Shown here: piece by piece, positions 29,632-39,736 of the stretch
Numbering within the stretch: the stretch's first letter is position 1
How the letters are laid out: every line of letters begins with the position of its first letter
Assembly: GCF_900102815.1 (NCBI RefSeq)
Contig: NZ_FNGF01000004.1
Span: 496,001-560,000, forward strand
DNA: 64,000 nucleotides
Direction: 5' to 3'
From: Glycomyces sambucus
GTDB lineage: Bacteria; Actinomycetota; Actinomycetes; Mycobacteriales; Micromonosporaceae
Made by a program: the position numbers and the translations under genes
The notes under the pieces: model-generated
Database searches by the model: none
Told to the model about the DNA's origin: nothing
Seen by the model: the letters and a program-made list of their open reading frames with translations, nothing else

Positions 29632-30393
29632 CTAGGCGGCCTTCGTGCCGACGTAGGACTCGTAGCCTTCGGCCTCGAGCTTCTCGGCGAGCTCCGGGCC
29701 GCCCTCCTCGGCGATCCGGCCGTCAACGAAGACGTGCACGAAGTCGGGCTTCACGTACCGCAGGATGCGGGTGTAGTGCGTGATGAGCAGGACGCCGGAG
29801 TCGGTGGTCTCCTTGGCGTGGTTGATGCCCTCGGAGACGACGCGCAGGGCGTCCACGTCGAGGCCGGAGTCGGTCTCGTCGAGGATCGCGAACTTGGGCT
29901 TGAGGAGCTCCATCTGCACGATCTCGTGGCGCTTCTTCTCACCGCCGGAGAAGCCCTCGTTGACGTTGCGGTTGATGAACGCCTCGTCCATCTTCAGCTC
30001 GGCCATGGCGCCCTTGAGGTCCTTCATCCAGGTGCGGAGCTTGGGGGCCTCGCCGTCGACCGCGGTCTTGGCGGTGCGCAGGAAGTTGGAGACGCTGACG
30101 CCGGGGACCTCGACCGGGTACTGCATGGCGAGGAAGAGGCCGGCGCGGGCGCGCTCGTCGACGCTCATCGCCAGGACGTCGTCGCCGTCGAGGAGGACCG
30201 TGCCGCCGGTGATCTCGTACTTCGGGTGCCCGGCCAGCGAGTAGGCCAGGGTCGACTTGCCGGACCCGTTGGGGCCCATGATGGCGTGGGTCTCCCCGGA
30301 GTTGATGGTCAGGTCGACGCCGTGCAGGATCGGCTTGGCGCCCTCTTCGGTGTCGACCGAGACGTGCAGGTCGCGGATCTCGAGCTTGCTCAT
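29632..30393 (-). CDS. sufC: Fe-S assembly ATPase SufC
   Basis: ABC-type ATPase of the cytosolic SufBC2D complex; 253 residues. Walker A is GPNGSGKSTLAYSLAG, the signature region is NEGFSGGEKKRHEIVQM (SufC-specific), and Walker B is FAILDETDSGLDVDAL. ATG 30393 follows GAGGAAA. It lies 11 nt after the Rieske gene. Confidence 0.98.
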   Translation of the reverse strand: MSKLEIRDLHVSVDTEEGAKPILHGVDLTINSGETHAIMGPNGSGKSTLAYSLAGHPKYEITGGTVLLDGDDVLAMSVDERARAGLFLAMQYPVEVPGVSVSNFLRTAKTAVDGEAPKLRTWMKDLKGAMAELKMDEAFINRNVNEGFSGGEKKRHEIVQMELLKPKFAILDETDSGLDVDALRVVSEGINHAKETTDSGVLLITHYTRILRYVKPDFVHVFVDGRIAEEGGPELAEKLEAEGYESYVGTKAA

Positions 30394-30404
30394 AACAGTT
30401 TCCT

Positions 30405-30743
30405 CTAGGCGTTTTCGGTGGTCTTGGGCTTCAGGCTGAGGTAGACGTCGCCGTCGCGGAGCTCGACCGGGTAGGTCGGAACCGCGGTCGTGGCGGGCGG
30501 GCCAGACGGCTTGCCGGTGCGCAGGTCGAACATGGACCCGTGCAGCCAGCACTCGATCGAGCAGTCGTCCACGTCGCCCTCGGAGAGCGCCACGGCGGCG
30601 TGGGAGCACTCGTCGTAGAGGGCGAACACCTCGTCGGACTTGCGCACGAGCACGATCGACGTGCCGTGGATGTCGGCCGCGACGGGCTCGGACTCCGGCA
30701 GTTCGTCGAGGGCGCACACGCGCAGGAAGTCGGTGTCGGTCAT
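30405..30743 (-). CDS. Rieske [2Fe-2S] ferredoxin in the SUF operon
   Basis: 112-residue non-heme dioxygenase-type ferredoxin. The Rieske ligands are CSH (in YDECSHAAVAL) and CWLH (in IECWLHGSMFDLRTG). It is probably an electron donor in cluster assembly, since this gene is regularly placed between sufD and sufC in actinobacteria; the exact role is unproven. Its ATG overlaps the sufD stop. Confidence 0.93.
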   Translation of the reverse strand: MTDTDFLRVCALDELPESEPVAADIHGTSIVLVRKSDEVFALYDECSHAAVALSEGDVDDCSIECWLHGSMFDLRTGKPSGPPATTAVPTYPVELRDGDVYLSLKPKTTENA

Positions 30744-31921
30744 GCCGCGGCCGCTCCGGCGTCCAGGCGGGCGACGACGAGCTCGGTGAGCTCCTCGCGG
30801 AGGGCCTCGTCGGGGACCTTGGCGACGATCTCGTTGAAGAAGCCCTTGACGACCAGGCGGCGGGCCTCGGCCTCGGGGATGCCGCGCGACTGGAGGTAGA
30901 ACAGGTGCTCCTCGTCGAAGCGGCCGGTCGTGGACGCGTGCCCGGCGCCGGCGATCTCCCCGGTCTCGATCTCCAGGTTGGGGACCGAGACGGCGCGGGC
31001 GCCGTCGGAGAGGACGAGGTTGCGGTTGATCTCGTACGTGTCGGTGCCGGTGGCGGCGTCCTGGATGAGGATGTCGCCGACCCAGACCGTGCGCGCGGTG
31101 TCGCCCTGGAGGGCGCCGCGGTAGTTCACGTTCGAGCGGCAGTCGGGGACGGAGTGGTCCACGAGCTGGCGCTGCTCCAGGTGCTGGCCGGTGTCGGCGA
31201 AGTAGAGGCCGTAGGCGTCGACGGAGCCGCCGCGGCCGGCGTAGTCGACCGACAGGTACTGGCGGACCAGGTCGCCGCCGAGCGTGACGGCGACGTGGTC
31301 GAGCTTCGCGTCGGTGCCGAGGCGGGCCTTCTGGTGCTCGACGTGCGTGGACTCGCGGTCCCATTCGGCGAGGACGACGAGGCGCAGGTGGGCGCCGTCG
31401 CCGACCGAGACCTCGACGTTGTCGCCGAGGCGGGCCTGCCCGGTGTGGCGCACGATGATCGTCGCGTCGGCGTGGTGGCCGACCTCGATGTACGTGTGGG
31501 CCCAGGTGGCGCCGTCGAGGCCGCCGCCGGTGACGTCGATCCAGACGGGCCCGGCCACGGCGGCCTCGGGCGCGACGGCCACGAGGAGCGCCTTCTCGGT
31601 CTTGGCCCAGGCGACCGCGCTGGGGCGGTCGAACGGGGTCAGGATCGAGCCGAGCCGCTGGTCGTCCTTGCCGACCGCTTCGGCGGTGACGCCGGCGGGC
31701 AGGTTGCGGACGGCGTACTCGGCGGCCTTCGCCGCCGGGGCGGTCCCGGTGTCGTCGAGGCCGGCGAGGCGCTTGACGGGCGTGTAGCGCCAGTCCTCCT
31801 CGCGGCCGTTCAGCGCCGGGAACTCCTCCGGGTCGAACGAGCGCAGCAGCTGCGACTTCGTCTTCGGGGGCACCTCGCCGAGGCCGTGGGTGTGCGGCTT
31901 CGGGGCCACTTCAATGCTCAT
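30740..31921 (-). CDS. sufD: Fe-S assembly protein SufD
   Basis: SufB paralog and partner in the SufBC2D scaffold. 393 residues; N-terminal helical part with the NGREEDWRYTPVKRL motif, then the right-handed beta-helix core and ending GRFDEEHLFYLQSRGIPEAEARRLVVKGFFNEI, typical of SufB/D. ATG 31921 is 36 nt after the sufB stop. Confidence 0.95.
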   Translation of the reverse strand: MSIEVAPKPHTHGLGEVPPKTKSQLLRSFDPEEFPALNGREEDWRYTPVKRLAGLDDTGTAPAAKAAEYAVRNLPAGVTAEAVGKDDQRLGSILTPFDRPSAVAWAKTEKALLVAVAPEAAVAGPVWIDVTGGGLDGATWAHTYIEVGHHADATIIVRHTGQARLGDNVEVSVGDGAHLRLVVLAEWDRESTHVEHQKARLGTDAKLDHVAVTLGGDLVRQYLSVDYAGRGGSVDAYGLYFADTGQHLEQRQLVDHSVPDCRSNVNYRGALQGDTARTVWVGDILIQDAATGTDTYEINRNLVLSDGARAVSVPNLEIETGEIAGAGHASTTGRFDEEHLFYLQSRGIPEAEARRLVVKGFFNEIVAKVPDEALREELTELVVARLDAGAAAA

Positions 31922-31957
31922 AGAAAACTCTGGTTCCTAGTCTCCGGTCCGGGTCGC

Positions 31958-33391
31958 TTAACCGACCGCGCCTTCCATCTGCAGCTCGATCAGACGGTTC
32001 AGTTCGAGGGCGTACTCCATCGGGAGCTCCTTGGCGATGGGCTCGATGAAGCCGCGCACGATCATGGCGGCCGCCTCGTCCTCGGTGAGCCCGCGGCTCA
32101 TGAGGTAGAACATCTGGTCCTCGCCGATCTTGGAGACCGTGGCCTCGTGGCCCATGTCGACGTCGTCCTCGCGGATGTCGACGTACGGGTAGGTGTCGGA
32201 GCGCGAGATGGTGTCGACCAGGAGCGCGTCGCACTTGACGGTGGACTTCGCGTGGTGGGAGCCCTCGTCGACCTGGACCAGGCCGCGGTAGGAGGTGCGC
32301 CCGCCGCCGCGCGAGATCGACTTCGACACGATGGTCGAGGAGGTGTGCGGCGCGGCGTGGGTCATCTTGGCGCCGGTGTCCTGGTGCTGGCCCTCGCCGG
32401 CCATGGCGACCGACAGGACCTCGCCCTTGGCGTGCTCGCCGACCATGACCACGGCCGGGTACTTCATGGTGACCTTCGAGCCGAGGTTGCCGTCGACCCA
32501 CTCCATGGTGGCGCCCTGCTCGGCGATCGCGCGCTTGGTGACCAGGTTGTACACGTTCGAGGACCAGTTCTGGATGGTCGTGTAGCGGACGCGGGCGTCC
32601 TTCTTCACGATGATCTCCACGACGGCCGAGTGCAGCGAGTCCGAGGAGTACACCGGGGCGGTGCAGCCCTCGATGTAGTGCACGAACGAGCCCTCGTCGG
32701 CGATGATGAGCGTGCGCTCGAACTGGCCCATGTTCTCGGTGTTGATCCGGAAGTACGCCTGGAGCGGGATGTCGACGTGGACGCCCTTGGGCACGTAGAT
32801 GAACGAGCCGCCCGACCAGGTGGCGGTGTTGAGCGCGGCGAACTTGTTGTCGCCGACCGGGATCACGGAGCCGAAGTACTCCTTGAAGATCTCCGGGTGC
32901 TCGCGCAGGCCGGTGTCGGTGTCCATGAAGACCACGCCCTGCTGCTCCAGGTCCTCGCGGATGGAGTGGTAGAGCACCGTGGACTCGTACTGGGCGGCCA
33001 CGCCGGAGACGAGCTGCTGGCGCTCGGCCTCGGGGATGCCCAGCTTGTCGTAGGTCTTCTTGATGTCCTCGGGCAGGTCCTCCCAGGACTCGGCCTGCTT
33101 CTCGGACGCCTCGACGTAGTACTTGATGTTGTCGAAGTCGATGCCCGAGAGGTCGGCGCCCCAGTTCGGCATGGGCTTGCGGCCGAACAGTTTGAGGCCC
33201 TTCAGGCGCAGGTCGAGCATCCATGCGGGTTCGCCCTTGCGCGCGGAGATGTCGCGGACGACCTCTTCGGTCAGCCCGCGCCGCGCGTTGGCGCCGGCGG
33301 CGTCGGAGTCGGCCCAGCCGTACTCGTAGCGTTCGAGGGAGGCGAGGGCCTCCTCCTGGCTCAGCGGCTCGCTCTTCTGCGTGTCGGTCAT
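31958..33391 (-). CDS. sufB: Fe-S assembly scaffold SufB
   Basis: Scaffold on which the new cluster forms; 477 residues with no intein. Conserved stretches are [44 protein letters not shown] (candidate sulfur-accepting Cys) and [20 protein letters not shown] (His next to the SufD interface). ATG 33391 with GGTGAGA upstream; a longer frame would overlap sufR and is rejected. Its start is 8 nt from the sufR stop. Confidence 0.97.
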   Translation of the reverse strand: MTDTQKSEPLSQEEALASLERYEYGWADSDAAGANARRGLTEEVVRDISARKGEPAWMLDLRLKGLKLFGRKPMPNWGADLSGIDFDNIKYYVEASEKQAESWEDLPEDIKKTYDKLGIPEAERQQLVSGVAAQYESTVLYHSIREDLEQQGVVFMDTDTGLREHPEIFKEYFGSVIPVGDNKFAALNTATWSGGSFIYVPKGVHVDIPLQAYFRINTENMGQFERTLIIADEGSFVHYIEGCTAPVYSSDSLHSAVVEIIVKKDARVRYTTIQNWSSNVYNLVTKRAIAEQGATMEWVDGNLGSKVTMKYPAVVMVGEHAKGEVLSVAMAGEGQHQDTGAKMTHAAPHTSSTIVSKSISRGGGRTSYRGLVQVDEGSHHAKSTVKCDALLVDTISRSDTYPYVDIREDDVDMGHEATVSKIGEDQMFYLMSRGLTEDEAAAMIVRGFIEPIAKELPMEYALELNRLIELQMEGAVG

Positions 33392-33399
33392 CTGAAGTC

Positions 33400-34152
33400 T
33401 CACCTTTGACCTGTCGGGTTGTCGGTCTGTGCGCGCTCGGGGGCGGGCAGCGGAACGGGTCCGCTCCCCCCGGCGCCGTGCGCGGCCCTGCGGCCGCGGT
33501 CCTTGCCGGGCACGTGGGTGGTGCACACCCCGTCCCCGTTCGCGATCGTCGCCAGGCGCTGGACGTGGACGCCCAGCAGGCGGCTGATCACGCGCGTCTC
33601 CGCCTCGCACAGCTGCGGGAACTCCGCGGCCACGCCCGCCACCGGGCAGTGGTGCTGGCAGATCTGCCCGCCCGAGGCGATGACGGACGCCGTGGCGGCG
33701 TAGCCCTCGCTCGACATGGCGGTGGCCAGCGCCTGGGCCCGCTCCATCGGGTCGTCCGCGTCGACCGCGTCGAGGGCGGCCCGGCAGCGGGCCTCCAGGC
33801 GCGCGACCTGCTCGGCGGCGAAGCCGCTGACGGCGCCCTCGCCTTCGAAGCGGCGGATCCAGCGCAGCGCCTCCATCGCGAGGTCGTCGTAGGTGTGGCC
33901 GAAGGAGGTGCGGGCGGCGGGCGTGAGCTGGTAGCTCTTCGCGGGCCGTCCGCGGCCGGCGGTCCTGACCACGCGGGTCTCGACCTGGCCTTCGGCCTCC
34001 ATCGCGTCGAGATGGCGGCGGGTGGCGGTGGCGGTGATGCCGAGGTCCCGCGCGAGGTCGGCAGCCGTGGCGTGGCCGCGTTCGAGCAGGAGGCGGGTCA
34101 CTCGGCGGCGGGTGTCCCCGTCCGTCGAGTGGCTGGTCGCCCTCGTCACCAT
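33400..34152 (-). CDS. sufR: Fe-S-sensing repressor SufR
   Basis: DeoR/ArsR-like winged-helix regulator that senses cluster status and represses the SUF operon. 250 residues. The N-terminal HTH is at about 18-60 ([37 protein letters not shown] in outline). The C-terminal Cys set is CQHHC...QLC, the [4Fe-4S] ligand motif of SufR. The C-terminal 30 residues are Gly/Pro-rich. ATG 34152 is 6 nt after a -10-like TACCTT, so the mRNA may be leaderless. First gene of sufR-B-D-Rieske-C-S-U-T. Confidence 0.94.
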   Translation of the reverse strand: MVTRATSHSTDGDTRRRVTRLLLERGHATAADLARDLGITATATRRHLDAMEAEGQVETRVVRTAGRGRPAKSYQLTPAARTSFGHTYDDLAMEALRWIRRFEGEGAVSGFAAEQVARLEARCRAALDAVDADDPMERAQALATAMSSEGYAATASVIASGGQICQHHCPVAGVAAEFPQLCEAETRVISRLLGVHVQRLATIANGDGVCTTHVPGKDRGRRAAHGAGGSGPVPLPAPERAQTDNPTGQR

Positions 34153-34153
34153 T

Positions 34154-34174
34154 TCCACAAGGTAAATGTTACTT
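34154..34174 (-). promoter_or_regulatory. sufR -10 box and overlapping dyad (candidate SufR operator)
   Basis: On the minus strand TACCTT (34159-34164) lies 6 nt before the sufR ATG. It overlaps the imperfect dyad AAGTAACATTTACCTT (34159-34174), whose core GTAA-N3-TTAC is exact. The AT-rich dyad over the -10 is where an autorepressor would act. The -35 is not clear. Confidence 0.45.
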
Positions 34175-34304
34175 AATTCGCTCCGGGCCGTCGAGACGGC
34201 CTGTGGTGAGACGGGGCACGCAGGTTTGCCTAACCTCACCTCGGGACCGGACGATGCGGCCCACACCGGGAGACCCGGCCGCACGCTGCGCGCGCGCACC
34301 GGGT

Positions 34305-34310
34305 TAGGTT
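34305..34310 (+). promoter_or_regulatory. -10 box of the heme A synthase gene (leaderless)
   Basis: TAGGTT ends 6 nt before the GTG start, leaving no room for an SD. The -35 is weak. Confidence 0.45.
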
Positions 34311-34316
34311 CGCCGG

Positions 34317-35336
34317 GTGAACCTGTTGCAGCGGTGGTTCAGCAAGCCCGGCGCGGTGCGCAGGTGGGCGCTGGCCAGTGTGATCGCCAATGTCGGCATC
34401 ATCGTGACCGGCGGCGCGGTGCGCCTGACCGAGTCGGGCCTGGGCTGCCCGGAGTGGCCCAAGTGCACCGAGGACTCGCTGGTGGCGACCCCCGAGATGG
34501 GGGTCTACGGCGCGATCGAGTTCGGGAACCGGGTGCTGACCTGGGTGCTCGTGACGATCGCGGTGGGCGCGCTGCTCGCGGCGTGGCGGCGGGTGCCGCG
34601 GCGCTCCTCGCTGGTGAAGCTGGCGTTCGGGGCGTGCCTGTACGTCCCGGTGCAGGCGGTCCTGGGCGGGATCACCGTGTGGACGGGCCTGAACCCGTGG
34701 GTGGTGGGCCTGCACTTCCTGGCCTCGATCCCGCTCGTGGCGCTCTCGTTCGCGCTGTACGTGCGCTCGGGCGAACCGGACGGCGAGGTCGTGCCGCTGG
34801 TCCCCCGGCCCGTGGTGCTACTGAGCCGCGGCCTGGTGGCGACGGCGGCGGCGGTGATCGTGCTCGGTGCGATCGTGACCGGCTCGGGCCCGCACGCGGG
34901 CGACGCCGACACGCCGCGCAACGGCCTCGACCCGGCCCTGATGTCGCAGTTCCACGCGGACCTGGTGTGGCTGCTGGTGGGCCTGACGGTCGCCTTGATC
35001 GCGGCGCTGCACGCGGTGAAGGCCCCGCGCCCCGCGATCCGCGCGGCGTACGTGCTGCTGGTGGTGGAGCTGCTCCAGGGCGTCATCGGCTACACGCAGT
35101 ACTACCTCGACCTGCCGGTGCTGCTGGTGGGCCTGCACATGCTCGGCGCGGGCGTGCTGTGGGTGGCCGTGGTGGCGGTGCCGTTCAGCCTGCGCAGGCG
35201 CGAGCCGAGCACCGACGCGGTGCCGCTGCACTACGAGATCCACGGCGAGCGCGAGGGCGACGTCATCGTGGACCGGACGGAGCGGGAGCAGGGCGACGTG
35301 GCGGAGGACGACGAGGCGAAGGAGCCGGCGGTCTAG
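34317..35336 (+). CDS. ctaA: Heme A synthase, COX15/CtaA family
   Basis: Membrane enzyme that oxidises the C8 methyl of heme O to a formyl for cytochrome c oxidase. 339 residues, eight hydrophobic segments. Family marks are GAVRLTESGLGCPEWPKC (early Cys pair), EFGNRVLTW (conserved Glu and Asn-Arg), GLHFLAS, QFHADLVW and GLHMLGAG with the heme-ligand histidines. The C-terminal 50 residues are a charged cytoplasmic tail rich in Glu/Asp. The GTG start is set by the -10 box 6 nt upstream. Divergent from the SUF operon. Confidence 0.95.
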   Translation: MNLLQRWFSKPGAVRRWALASVIANVGIIVTGGAVRLTESGLGCPEWPKCTEDSLVATPEMGVYGAIEFGNRVLTWVLVTIAVGALLAAWRRVPRRSSLVKLAFGACLYVPVQAVLGGITVWTGLNPWVVGLHFLASIPLVALSFALYVRSGEPDGEVVPLVPRPVVLLSRGLVATAAAVIVLGAIVTGSGPHAGDADTPRNGLDPALMSQFHADLVWLLVGLTVALIAALHAVKAPRPAIRAAYVLLVVELLQGVIGYTQYYLDLPVLLVGLHMLGAGVLWVAVVAVPFSLRRREPSTDAVPLHYEIHGEREGDVIVDRTEREQGDVAEDDEAKEPAV

Positions 35337-35350
35337 CCGGACCCGACTCT

Positions 35351-35380
35351 CGCGGCCCCGGGCTCCGGCCCGGGGCCGCG
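35351..35380 (+). terminator. Terminator of ctaA
   Basis: Thirteen-bp perfect stem CGCGGCCCCGGGC (35351-35363) with 35368-35380, loop TCCG, 14 bp after the stop, then TCGTCT. Confidence 0.8.
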
Positions 35381-35444
35381 TCGTCTATAGGGGTCGGCGG
35401 CGCACCGGGCCGCCGCGGTCGCGCCCGAGGAGGCAAGGACGCCA

Positions 35445-35450
35445 TAGAAT
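35445..35450 (+). promoter_or_regulatory. -10 box of the ADP-ribosylglycohydrolase gene (leaderless)
   Basis: TAGAAT, 6 nt before the GTG at 35457, with no SD in between. The -35 region is not recognisable. Confidence 0.45.
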
Positions 35451-35456
35451 CCCGGC

Positions 35457-36464
35457 GTGACACAAGCGCTCTCACGCCACGACCGCGTCCTCGGCAGCCT
35501 CATCGGCGGCGCGGTCGGCGACGCCCTGGGGTACCAGGTCGAGTTCGACGCCTGGCCGTTCATCGCGGCGGAGTTCGGCCCCGCCGGGGTCACCGAGATG
35601 CGGTTCAACCGCGTCTCCGACGACACCCAGATGACCCTCTTCACCGCCGAGGGGCTGCTCCTCGCCGCGCCCGGCGGCGAGGTCGAGTCCGTCCGCAAGG
35701 CGTACCTGCGGTGGCTGAACACCCAGCGGGAGCCCATGCCGCCCATGGCGTCCGAAGGGCTCGCCGCCCAGCCGTGGCTGTACGCGCGCCGCGCCCCCGG
35801 CAACGCCTGCATCTCCGGCCTCGCCGCCCACGACCGCGTGGGCGACGCCTCCGACTGGCGCGCCCGCACCGCCGGGGTCAACGCCAACTCCAAGGGCTGC
35901 GGCACCGTCATGCGCTCGGCCCCCTTCGGCCTGCGCCACTCCCCCGCCGCGGCCTACGACCTCGCCGAGCAGTGCTCGGCGCTCACCCACGGGCACCCGA
36001 CCGCGGGGACGGCGGCCGGGGCGTTCGCGATGATCGTGTCGCACCTGGTCAACGGCGAGACGCCGCAGCGCGCGGTCTCCGAGACCATGCTCCACCTGCG
36101 CCGCGACCTCGGCCGCTCCGAGACCGCCGACGCGCTCCAGCGGGCGTACATGCACGCCGGGACCGTCCCGCCCGGGCCGAACACGTGCGCGAAGCTCGGC
36201 GAGGGCTGGATTGCGGAGGAGGCGCTGGCGATCGCGGTCTACTGCTTCCTCGGCACCGACGACGTGCGGGCCGGGCTGGTGGCGGCCGTCAGCCACGGCG
36301 GCGACTCGGACTCGACCGGGTCGGTCCTGGGGAACCTGTACGGGGCCGCGTACGGACACGCGGCCCTCCCGAGGGAATGGTCTTCCCAGGTGGAGGGCCG
36401 CGAGGTGATCGCGGCGCTGGCGGGTCTGCTCAGCGCCGAACCGGTGTCCGAGAGCGCGGTCTAG
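35457..36464 (+). CDS. ADP-ribosylglycohydrolase family protein (DraG-like)
   Basis: 335-residue, Mg-dependent hydrolase fold that removes ADP-ribose from proteins or small molecules. Metal and substrate motifs are complete: GGAVGDALGYQVEF at the N-terminus, SDDTQMTLFTAEGLL, TVMRSAPFG and VSHGGDSDSTGSVLGNLYGA. The true substrate (Arg-ADP-ribose, O-acetyl-ADP-ribose, other) is not readable. GTG start on a leaderless mRNA. Convergent with the malic enzyme gene, 20 bp between stops, and 1.3 kb from the start of the DUF4132 locus. Confidence 0.93.
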   Translation: MTQALSRHDRVLGSLIGGAVGDALGYQVEFDAWPFIAAEFGPAGVTEMRFNRVSDDTQMTLFTAEGLLLAAPGGEVESVRKAYLRWLNTQREPMPPMASEGLAAQPWLYARRAPGNACISGLAAHDRVGDASDWRARTAGVNANSKGCGTVMRSAPFGLRHSPAAAYDLAEQCSALTHGHPTAGTAAGAFAMIVSHLVNGETPQRAVSETMLHLRRDLGRSETADALQRAYMHAGTVPPGPNTCAKLGEGWIAEEALAIAVYCFLGTDDVRAGLVAAVSHGGDSDSTGSVLGNLYGAAYGHAALPREWSSQVEGREVIAALAGLLSAEPVSESAV

Positions 36465-36484
36465 GCCGTGTTCTCTGCGGCGGT

Positions 36485-37648
<1,164 letters not shown>

Positions 37649-37744
37649 TGCTTCGATGTGGATCGCCGACTCTGCGGAGGGGACGGTCGGCCCCTGTGGT
37701 GTTGGAGTGGCTGGTGTGATGACCGGGGATCTCCCGAGAGACGG

Positions 37745-39685
37745 CTAGTGTAGCTCAGCGGTGACCAACATCCGGACCGCGGCGGCGGTCCAGGCGGCGC
37801 CCTTCGCCCCCTCGTCCTCATTGCCCAGTGCTTTGGACAGGTGCACGAAATCCATTGCGGCCCTTTGGAGGCCGACGCGGTTGAGCGCTGAGGCGGCGGC
37901 CTCGACGCGGACCCGGGAGGGCTCGCGGGAGCGCCGCAGGCCCTGGTGCGCGAGGTCGGCGCAGACGCTGATCGCGTCCTCGATCGCGGCCGAGACGGGC
38001 TCGGAGGCGGCGGCGTCGCCCGCGGCGGCGAGGTCGGCCGAGTCGTCGCCCGGCGCGAAGTCCGGGACAACCGGGCCGTCCGCGGTGAGGATCGCGGTCG
38101 GCTCGACGATGAGCCGCCCGCGGTGGCGGTGGACGTGTCCGGCGACCGCGAGCGGGCCTGCGGTGAACGCCCGCTCGGCGGCCTCCAGGGCGCCCGGGGC
38201 CGCGGAGGTGTGGGCGACGACGACGAGCGCGGTGCCGCCGTCGGGACCGGTGATCTCGGCGGCGAGGCGCTGGGAGGCCGGGTCGTAGCCCAGGGGCTCG
38301 GTCTCGGCGACCGCGAGGACCCGCAGGGACTCCGCGGCCACGCGCGGGCGCACCAGCGCGGGCGGGCGCTCGCCGAGCTCGTCGGCCAGCGCCCCGAGGT
38401 CGGTGGCGCGCAAGGAGGACGGGAGGTCGTTCCAGGCGAGGCCGAGCGGGAGGACCTGGGTCTTGGCGAGGCGGCCGGTGCCGAGCTTGAGGGCGCGGGC
38501 GGCGGTGCGGGTGGCGGCCTCGGTGACGGTGTTGCCCGCGGCGAGGGCGCCGATGCGGCATCCGGCGAGGCGGCGGGAGGCGACCTCGGCGCCGGTGACG
38601 GTGCCGTCCTCGGGGATCGGCCAGTCGCGCTTGATGGAGAGGACCATGCCGGTCTCGGGCTGGGCGAGGTAGAGCTCCATGGTGCGGCGGTCGCCCTCGG
38701 TGCCGACGCGGGCGCCGAGTCCGGTGAGGCGCACCAGGGTCAGCGGGGTCGCGTCGGCCTCCTCGGAGCCGAGGACGTGCGCGGCGGGGGTGCCGAGGGG
38801 GTGGGCGGCGGCCTTGGCGCGGGCGGGGATCTCGGCCAGGAGCACGGCGAGGCGGTGGGGGTCGTAGGCGGCGGAGCGGTCCTCGTAGCGCTGGAGCTGG
38901 TCGATGAGGTCGTTCACGGCGCCGGCGGGCCAGTGGGCGCGGCGGCGGGTGAGGGCCTTGGCCTCGCGCTGGAGGGAGGCGCGCAGGACCGCGTCGGCCC
39001 CGGCGGCGCCGTCGAGGAGGACCTGGGCGGCGAGGTCGACCGTGGCGGCCAGGGTCTCCTCGGGGTTCGCGCCGCCGACGGCGACGGTGGCCGCGCCGGG
39101 CTCGGCCTCGCGGAAGGCCCAGACGGCGAGGACGATCGCGGTGTCGCGGGCGGGGCCGGTGGCGTCGGTGTGGACGTAGCCGAGGCCGGGCACGAGGAAG
39201 CTCACGGTGGCGGCGGGGAGTTCGGCGGCGGCGGGCCGCTCGGGTCCGGGCCAGGTGAGGCGGGCGGTGTACCCGGCCTTGCGGGTGGCCTCGGCGGCCT
39301 TGAGGGCGTGGGGGCCGAGGGCGTCGCGGAGCTGGTCGTCGGTGATGACGGCGGGGGTGGCGGTCTCCGCCGGCGCCGCCGGGGCCGCCTCGGTCCCGGC
39401 CGGTTCGGCGCCGGCGTGCTCGCGCTGGTAGGCGAGGACGGCGCCGACGCGGTGGCGGCACTTGCCGGCGGCGCCGCAGGTGCAGGTCGCGGTCTCCAGG
39501 CCGCCCTCGGCGGGGAGGACGGCGGTGGCGCCGTCGGGGAAGACCGCGGTGAGGGCGCCGTCGGCGAGGGTGAGCTCGGGGGCGGTGCCGGCGTCGAGGT
39601 CCTTGGCGGCGCGCTTGACGAGGCCGCGGTTGGCGAGGGCGGCGAGGGCGTCCGGGGTCAGGGCCAGGAGGTCACTTCTGGACAC
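37745..39685 (-). CDS. SWIM zinc-finger protein of the yeh-like (MoxR/vWA/DUF4132) locus
   Basis: About 646 residues. A SWIM finger (C68-x-C70-x5-C76-x-H78; CTCGAAGKCRHRVGAVLAY) lies near the N-terminus, followed by a long Ala/Glu-rich domain without recognised motifs. E. coli YehQ is the comparable SWIM protein beside a MoxR ATPase and a vWA protein. SWIM fingers can bind nucleic acid or protein; the role here is unknown. GTG 39685 is preferred since GGAG lies 8 nt upstream; GTG 39694 overlaps that SD. Last gene of the first transcription unit, 51 nt after the vWA gene. Confidence 0.85.
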   Translation of the reverse strand: MSRSDLLALTPDALAALANRGLVKRAAKDLDAGTAPELTLADGALTAVFPDGATAVLPAEGGLETATCTCGAAGKCRHRVGAVLAYQREHAGAEPAGTEAAPAAPAETATPAVITDDQLRDALGPHALKAAEATRKAGYTARLTWPGPERPAAAELPAATVSFLVPGLGYVHTDATGPARDTAIVLAVWAFREAEPGAATVAVGGANPEETLAATVDLAAQVLLDGAAGADAVLRASLQREAKALTRRRAHWPAGAVNDLIDQLQRYEDRSAAYDPHRLAVLLAEIPARAKAAAHPLGTPAAHVLGSEEADATPLTLVRLTGLGARVGTEGDRRTMELYLAQPETGMVLSIKRDWPIPEDGTVTGAEVASRRLAGCRIGALAAGNTVTEAATRTAARALKLGTGRLAKTQVLPLGLAWNDLPSSLRATDLGALADELGERPPALVRPRVAAESLRVLAVAETEPLGYDPASQRLAAEITGPDGGTALVVVAHTSAAPGALEAAERAFTAGPLAVAGHVHRHRGRLIVEPTAILTADGPVVPDFAPGDDSADLAAAGDAAASEPVSAAIEDAISVCADLAHQGLRRSREPSRVRVEAAASALNRVGLQRAAMDFVHLSKALGNEDEGAKGAAWTAAAVRMLVTAELH

Positions 39686-39736
39686 GGTGGTCACTCCGTT
39701 TCGGGAAGCGAGCGGTGGGCGGGACGGGTGCGGGCC

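Noticed and set aside
30405-31364. Long 319-residue version of the Rieske protein
   Set aside because: The N-terminal 200 residues are an Arg/Pro-rich shadow of sufD. The ATG at 30743 overlaps the sufD stop and gives the normal ferredoxin length.
37748-37765. tRNA-like start (GTGTAGCTCAGCGGT)
   Set aside because: It matches a D-arm entry by chance. It lies at the end of the SWIM gene, and no anticodon arm, T-loop or acceptor pairing follows in the next 75 bp.
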